This document shows positions 53,827-58,435 of a stretch of DNA of 58,435 bases, piece by piece; the first letter of the stretch is position 1; each line of letters starts with the position of its first letter. The position numbers and the translations under genes were made by a program. The notes under the pieces are model-generated. The model saw nothing but the letters and a program-made list of their open reading frames with translations, made no database searches and was not told the DNA's origin. The stretch is from assembly GCA_021777035.1 (NCBI GenBank), contig JAIQZR010000154.1, positions 1 through 58,435 on the forward strand, written 5' to 3'. The DNA comes from Candidatus Scalindua sp. Its GTDB lineage: Bacteria; Planctomycetota; Brocadiia; Brocadiales; Scalinduaceae.

Positions 53827-53893
53827 GTTCCGCGTCTTGTTCTTTTTGTAAACTTTAAAATTCATTTTATAAATTTTAGTGGAGGTAATAGTC

Positions 53894-54844
53894 ATGTTGA
53901 GAGGCCTTATGCGAAAGTCTGTTTTCCTGGGAAGCGCTTTTGTCGCGATGTTCTATTTATATAGTGGTGAGGTTTTCTCGCAAAGCCTTGAGCAGGAAGC
54001 AACAGTAGAAGAGAATATACCCACTGAAGAAGGGTTGACCTCCAAGTATGTACTTACTGATATGGATGGGGCAGCGGAAGCCCTTGCGAATGCAGATTCA
54101 TACAAGGTTAATCTGCAGATGCAGGACAGATCATTTCCGAACGGTGGTGGTTCTGTGCCGGAAGTCGAGGTTAGTAGCATCCACAATGGAGAGACAATTT
54201 TCTTTTACGTAACTTGGAATGATCCAACAAAGAATGACAGGGCGATAAAGCATGAGCAGTTCAGAGATGCGGTCGGTTTTATGTTTCCAATAGGTATTGT
54301 GGAGATATCTCCAAGGACTCCTTTCAGCCCTAGGATGGGTGATAGGGGCAAGCCGGTAAATATATGGCATTGGAAGGCAGACTGGGAGCGTGATTTACAC
54401 GCAGAAGGTGGATATGAGCATATGGAAGATGTGTATTCAAATATGTTTACTGATTTTGACTTTAACCCACATCCTGATTATTTCAATAAAAAAATACACG
54501 ATAGCGTTCCCCTCATGGCGGGAGGGATAGCTGCCGGATCATTACTTTCGACTCCAAGGGGCAGATCAGTGGAAGATCTAAATGCAATTGGATTTGGTAC
54601 GTTAACAGCTCAGACACATCAGGATGTTAATGGTACTGGATACTGGAGTGATGGTAAGTGGCATGTTATGGTTTACAGGCCTATGATTTCGCAGGATAGT
54701 AATGATGTTCAGTTTGTAGCGGGCCAATCAACATTCTTTAACATGGCAGTGTGGAATGGAGAAGAAGGTGATAGGAATGGTCTTAAATCTGTCAGCATAA
54801 GGTGGAGGCCAATAACATTAGAGCCAATAGAATATACTAAATAG
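53894..54844 (+). CDS. nxrC: Nitrite oxidoreductase gamma subunit (haem b type) NxrC
   Basis: NxrC carries electrons from the NXR catalytic dimer; in anammox bacteria the complex lies inside the anammoxosome. A Sec signal peptide (MLRGLMRKSVFLGSAFVAMF, ending EVFSQ) precedes an ethylbenzene-dehydrogenase-type haem-binding domain, with IFFYVTWNDPTKNDRAIKHE, FRDAVGFMFPIG and KWHVMVYRPM; Met and Lys as haem b axial ligands are known in this family, so the Met in GFMFP and a C-terminal Lys are candidates. The GTG at 53879 lies within the ribosome site GGAGGT, so ATG 53894 is chosen. nxrB follows after 50 bp. Confidence 0.9.
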   Translation: MLRGLMRKSVFLGSAFVAMFYLYSGEVFSQSLEQEATVEENIPTEEGLTSKYVLTDMDGAAEALANADSYKVNLQMQDRSFPNGGGSVPEVEVSSIHNGETIFFYVTWNDPTKNDRAIKHEQFRDAVGFMFPIGIVEISPRTPFSPRMGDRGKPVNIWHWKADWERDLHAEGGYEHMEDVYSNMFTDFDFNPHPDYFNKKIHDSVPLMAGGIAAGSLLSTPRGRSVEDLNAIGFGTLTAQTHQDVNGTGYWSDGKWHVMVYRPMISQDSNDVQFVAGQSTFFNMAVWNGEEGDRNGLKSVSIRWRPITLEPIEYTK

Positions 54845-54894
54845 ATAATTTAATAAAAAGACAAATAATTAAATAGATAATAAGGAGGAATATT

Positions 54895-56157
54895 ATGACG
54901 CTTGTTCACAATTGGCATCTTGGAAGAACAATGGAGTATCCATACTTTGAGTCAAGGCCGGAACATCAATTTGCTGCGGTTTTTAATATAAACAGGTGTA
55001 TCGCCTGTCAGACATGTACAATGGCCCATAAGAGTACCTGGACATACAGTAAAGGGCAAGAGTACATGTGGTGGAATAACGTTGAAACAAAACCTTATGG
55101 TGGATATCCTCAGCATTGGGATCAGAAGATATTGCAGATGTTGTGGGATAACGGTAACAATCCTATGGAATGGTATACATCCGAAGAAGAAAAGGATCCG
55201 GTTACGGCTCCTTATGGGCTATATAATGGTGATACCATTTTTGAGTTGGCAAAGACTAAAGGGCTTAACCAGGTAGCAGTTGGCTATATTCCTGATGATA
55301 AAGAGTGGAGATTTCCAAATATATATGAAGATACTGCTGCCAGTGAAAAGACAAACTATGAGACGAAGGCTGCCGCAGAGTCTTCTGAGTTGCCTGAGCA
55401 CAAAAGGTGGTTTTTCTATCTCCAGAGAGTTTGTAATCATTGTACTTATCCTGCATGTCTTGCTGCATGTCCAAGAAAAGCTATATACAAGCGTAAAGAA
55501 GATGGTATCGTCTTGATAGATCAGAAGCGCTGCAGGGGATACAGGAAATGCGTAGAGCAGTGTCCTTATAAGAAGCCTATGTACCGTGGTGAAACGAGGA
55601 TGTCTGAGAAATGTATCGCTTGTTACCCAAGGGTTGAAGGGAAAGATCCAATTACTAAAGGTAGAAGGATGGAGGCTCGTTGCATGGTTGCCTGTGTGGG
55701 CAAGATCCGGTTGAATGGGCTTTTAACGGGTGATTATAAGAAACCTGACCCTAAGAATCCGATGGACTGGTTGGTTCACATACATAAAGTAGCATTGCCT
55801 CTGTATCCACAGTTTGGTACAGAGCCCAATATATACTATATACCGCCTAGGTGGGCTCCAAGGAGTTATTTAAGGCAGATGTTCGGTCCCGGTGTAGATG
55901 AGGCTCTTGATAAATATGCTGCACCTTCCAGAACGCTGTTGGCGGTTTTAGCACTTTTCAGATCAACGCAAACCATGATAGCCAGGTTTGAAGTAGAGGA
56001 CGGACCGAAGATTTATGAGTCAGAGGTAATGGGGAAAAAGGTTGAGGTATATAACGATACCGCGATTGGATATGCTGCTGACGGTACTGAGTTGGTCAGG
56101 ATAAAGATTGAAGAGCCGACTTGGGAGAGTGACGAAAAGAGAATGGTCACATATTAA
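54895..56157 (+). CDS. nxrB: Nitrite oxidoreductase beta subunit (iron-sulfur) NxrB
   Basis: NxrB is the four-cluster ferredoxin-like subunit that passes electrons from NxrA. Cys motifs: CIACQTC (C35, C38, C41), VCNHCTYPACLAACPRKAIY, KRCRGYRKCVEQCPYKKP, KCIACYPRVEG and RCMVACVGKIRLNG, in NarH order. NMWWNN-type residues (YMWWNNVETKPYGGYPQHWD) are typical for NXR beta. The position that is Cys in NarH after the first motif is His45 here (TMAHKSTW). There is no signal peptide; it would travel with NxrA. AAGGAGGA precedes the ATG. 420 residues, normal length. Confidence 0.96.
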   Translation: MTLVHNWHLGRTMEYPYFESRPEHQFAAVFNINRCIACQTCTMAHKSTWTYSKGQEYMWWNNVETKPYGGYPQHWDQKILQMLWDNGNNPMEWYTSEEEKDPVTAPYGLYNGDTIFELAKTKGLNQVAVGYIPDDKEWRFPNIYEDTAASEKTNYETKAAAESSELPEHKRWFFYLQRVCNHCTYPACLAACPRKAIYKRKEDGIVLIDQKRCRGYRKCVEQCPYKKPMYRGETRMSEKCIACYPRVEGKDPITKGRRMEARCMVACVGKIRLNGLLTGDYKKPDPKNPMDWLVHIHKVALPLYPQFGTEPNIYYIPPRWAPRSYLRQMFGPGVDEALDKYAAPSRTLLAVLALFRSTQTMIARFEVEDGPKIYESEVMGKKVEVYNDTAIGYAADGTELVRIKIEEPTWESDEKRMVTY

Positions 56158-56212
56158 TTAAATGTAATTACACTATTAACTTGAAAGCTGATAAAGGGAG
56201 GAAATTGGAGAT

Positions 56213-56812
56213 ATGAAATATCCGAAAATACTATGTGTATTGAGTATATTCATCTTTATGGGTATCGGTCTTACAGGGGCTAAGCATGTGGTGGCAGAGG
56301 AGGAGTGGACTGCAAGTTTTGAGGCCTTTAAGTCGACCAATGATGCAGATTATCATCAAAGACGTAACGGTAACATTGAGTGGCATTTATTCCACGATGC
56401 GCCTGCGGCGGAAACTAAAACTGATAAACCGAACTACACAGATATTTACTGGGTAGAGGGTGACGATGCATGGCATAAGAGAATTATGGATGTAGCAGGA
56501 ACCTCTGCGCTAAGCCATCTGACACCGGCAAAAGTAGCGGAGTCAAAATACCATAGTCCTTGTCCGTTGTGTGGGGACGCTACATATTTTTGGCTGAATA
56601 CTGGTGATATGGATAGTGATACGGAAACACATGTAAAGGGTGATTTTCCGGGATGGAACAAGGCCGACGGTATATGTCGCAATTGTTTTGAATGCTATCA
56701 GCTCAGAGCTGGTAAGTTTTATGAAGGTAGTGCTGCCTCTTCAACAGATGAATATGTTATCGGTTATATGAAGTCTCCGGCGATTCTGGATTACTTTGCT
56801 AATGTAAAGTGA
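56213..56812 (+). CDS. Secreted Cys-motif protein of the NXR operon (possible NXR-T-like)
   Basis: A signal peptide (MKYPKILCVLSIFIFMGIGL, ending near VVAEE) precedes a 170-residue mature protein. Two Cys pairs, CPLC and CRNCFEC, suggest a zinc or iron centre of rubredoxin or zinc-ribbon type. His-rich WHLFHD and AWHKRIM segments could bind metal or haem. No known enzyme domain is recognised. Anammox NXR forms filaments with an extra small subunit called NXR-T encoded near nxrB and nxrC; position and size fit, but identity is inferred. GGGAGG precedes the ATG. Confidence 0.68.
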   Translation: MKYPKILCVLSIFIFMGIGLTGAKHVVAEEEWTASFEAFKSTNDADYHQRRNGNIEWHLFHDAPAAETKTDKPNYTDIYWVEGDDAWHKRIMDVAGTSALSHLTPAKVAESKYHSPCPLCGDATYFWLNTGDMDSDTETHVKGDFPGWNKADGICRNCFECYQLRAGKFYEGSAASSTDEYVIGYMKSPAILDYFANVK

Positions 56813-56925
56813 TAGATTCAAGCGGTAGTTTTAGCCGTTAAGTTACTTTGTTTTTGAAATTTATTTTTCTTTCTCATTCCTTTGTACAGTGTGGGAAATG
56901 ATGAAGAAAATATAAGAGGATAGTT

Positions 56926-57699
56926 ATGGTAATTAAAATCAGTGAAAGTGTTGAGGATTTGCTTGCTGCAAGTCAGATCTATCAATTTATTTCAACATGT
57001 CTTCTTGAGCCAAGTAAAGAGGCTTTAGAGTTGCTTCGTAGTGAAGAGTATATGTCAGAGGTGAAAAGCTGCATAGAAATTAGTGGAAGTAGTGAGATGC
57101 AGTTGACTTTCGATCTGTTGCGGAAAGGATTGGAGGGCGTTGATGTTGAGGGGCTGGAGTGGAGCTATCGTGCTACATTTGGCGCTGCAACCGTTGCAAT
57201 GGATTGTCCTCCTTATGAGATGTATTACAGCGGTTCTCAAATCTGGCAACAGACACAGGATCTTGCTGATATATCCGGAACGTACAAGGCGTATGGGATT
57301 GAAATGGAAGAGGACTCTACCACAACCAGATGGGATCATGTGGCTGTTGAGTTAGAGTTTCTGCATTTTCTGACTTACAAGCTTGCATATGCGATAGAAA
57401 ACCACAGCGAAGAGGAGCAGGAATCCTGTATTTCAGGCAAGAAGAAATTTTTGTATGCTCATATCGGTAGGTGGATAAAGGCATTTTCAACGTCTGTTGT
57501 TAAGAAAACGCCTGAGGAGTTCTATCGTCAGGCAGCGACATTGGCAAGCCTTTTTATTCATATTGAGATGGTGAAATTGTCTGTAGATGCGGAAGAGATT
57601 GATGAATATATGGGCAACGAACCCGATTACCTGCAGCGGCTTGAAGGTAAGAGTGCCAGTGCCTGTGATTCCTGTATGGATGAGGAGAAATATGACTAA
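56926..57699 (+). CDS. TorD/NarJ-family chaperone for the NXR catalytic subunit
   Basis: TorD/NarJ proteins bind the signal peptide of molybdopterin oxidoreductases and help cofactor insertion before export. The 257-residue helical protein has the family hallmarks: YQFISTCLLEPSKEALELL near the start, YRATFGAATVAMDCPPYEMY (the CPPYE signature) and a WDHVAVELEFLHFLTYKLAY segment (D-x(4-6)-E-x-E-F). It ends with a CDSC motif. Its presence suggests that NxrA, encoded elsewhere or just beyond the window, is the client. It overlaps the next gene by 8 bp. Confidence 0.88.
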   Translation: MVIKISESVEDLLAASQIYQFISTCLLEPSKEALELLRSEEYMSEVKSCIEISGSSEMQLTFDLLRKGLEGVDVEGLEWSYRATFGAATVAMDCPPYEMYYSGSQIWQQTQDLADISGTYKAYGIEMEEDSTTTRWDHVAVELEFLHFLTYKLAYAIENHSEEEQESCISGKKKFLYAHIGRWIKAFSTSVVKKTPEEFYRQAATLASLFIHIEMVKLSVDAEEIDEYMGNEPDYLQRLEGKSASACDSCMDEEKYD

Positions 57700-58435
57700 T
57701 CTACAGGAAGAACAAACTGAAGCTATTGAAATTGAATACGATCATCAGTTGGTTGATGATATAGTATGTAAGGGTTTGGTACGGCAGGAAGCATCCGGAG
57801 ACTCTGTCTTATACAATGAGTATCATGAGAAAAGAGATGCGATCTATGAGATGGAGGAGGAGAGAAGGCCACGGAGATTCAGAGAACTTGATGAGGAGTT
57901 TTTTAATCGACTAGGCTATGGTGCTTTTCTGAGAGATGCATTCGATGAGTATCCTGATATTGAGGCAGAGATAAAGGAGGTACATGTCAGGAGGGCTACG
58001 ACACGGAAGAACGAGGGATCTAATCTTGTAGATGAGGGTACTCAGGTCATCATCAGGTTATATCCTGAGCTTTTTGTTGAGGGTAGTAAAGAAATAAGCA
58101 GAGTTATCAGGCATGAACTTATGCACGTTTCTGACATGATCAATAGTGCGTTCGAATATAATGTACATGAGGAGTTTGCGACCTCCCCAATGGAAGAACG
58201 AATAATCACAGACAGGTATAGGCTTTTCTGGGATATTTCTATTGATGGACGTTTAGCTAACAAAGGACTGGAGACTGCCGCATCCAGAGAAGAGAGAAAA
58301 AAAGAATTTAATTCCTTCTTCAGTAAAATCCCTGATGAGACAAGGGAACTGATATTTGATAAATTGTGGAATGCGGATGAAATTATTACGCATAACAGGA
58401 TGGTTGAATTAGCTAAAGACACAAACAAGGTTCTT
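57692..58435 (+). CDS. HExxH metallopeptidase-like protein, 3' end outside the window
   Basis: The frame opens at ATG 57692, overlapping the chaperone gene by 8 bp (ATGACTAA), and stays open to the window end (248 codons). Residues 141-145 are HELMH in VIRHELMHVSDMIN, the zinc-metallopeptidase HExxH motif; glutamates follow in FATSPMEERIITDRYR, one of which may be the third ligand. No signal peptide. The coupling to the chaperone suggests a part in NXR maturation, such as precursor or quality control processing, but this is inferred. A function other than proteolysis cannot be excluded. Confidence 0.75.
   Translation, partial: MTNLQEEQTEAIEIEYDHQLVDDIVCKGLVRQEASGDSVLYNEYHEKRDAIYEMEEERRPRRFRELDEEFFNRLGYGAFLRDAFDEYPDIEAEIKEVHVRRATTRKNEGSNLVDEGTQVIIRLYPELFVEGSKEISRVIRHELMHVSDMINSAFEYNVHEEFATSPMEERIITDRYRLFWDISIDGRLANKGLETAASREERKKEFNSFFSKIPDETRELIFDKLWNADEIITHNRMVELAKDTNKVL

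Noticed and set aside
58042..58428. Minus-strand reading frame of 128 codons at the window end
   Set aside because: It is opposite the HExxH gene, which has a motif, a coupled start and consistent codon use.

Overview
This 58.4 kb window is chromosomal DNA of an anammox planctomycete, most likely a 'Candidatus Scalindua'-type organism. The genus is inferred from the AT-rich base composition together with a nitrite oxidoreductase (NXR) operon; no rRNA is present to confirm it. Three functional blocks are visible, joined by shared regulatory features: a flagellar rod/hook/filament locus, a large sugar-modification island inside it, and an NXR operon with its own two-component system.

Region 1 (1-13.4 kb) is a co-oriented flagellar series: fliK (5' end outside), flgD, flgE, flgF, flgG, flgA, flgH, flgI, flgJ, flgN, flgK, flgL, then fliW and csrA. 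P- and L-ring genes are present, so the flagellum is of the diderm type. Sigma-54 type promoters (GG-N10-GC, -24/-12) precede flgF and flgI.

Region 2 (13.4-38 kb) is an island of glycosyltransferases, TPR proteins, methyltransferases and sugar-biosynthesis enzymes lying between csrA and the flagellin gene. It includes a dehydrogenase/acetyltransferase fusion, two genes with nucleotidyltransferase domains, a five-gene minus-strand operon (20.7-26.0 kb), three TPR-heptosyltransferase-like paralogues, and two tandem GT2-TPR paralogues. Position and two sigma-54 type promoters suggest flagellin glycosylation. A GC-rich dispersed repeat sits directly upstream of one of its genes.

Region 3 (38-45 kb) holds flagellin (sigma-28 promoter, long leader with a hairpin presenting GGA, a likely CsrA target), an unusually large fliD with a duplicated inserted domain and a G9 tract, fliS, a FlgN/FliT-like chaperone, and two small paralogous genes of unknown function flanking fliD, each with its own sigma-54 type promoter.

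Region 4 (45-50 kb) is a transition zone: an orphan small gene, a decayed kinase-like pseudogene, a secreted two-domain multicopper oxidase with a sigma-54 type promoter, holB on the minus strand, and a second copy of the GC-rich repeat.

Region 5 (50-58.4 kb) encodes a membrane histidine kinase and an NtrC-type activator, followed by a 707-bp regulatory region and nxrC, nxrB, a secreted CxxC protein, a TorD/NarJ-type chaperone and a HExxH protein that runs off the end. The regulatory region carries two near-identical 13-bp dyads exactly 40 bp apart, an 11-bp inverted repeat, a near-perfect sigma-54 promoter and a second, proximal sigma-70-like promoter. This arrangement suggests that NXR, the nitrite-oxidising enzyme of anammox bacteria, is controlled by enhancer-dependent transcription. 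nxrA is not in the window.
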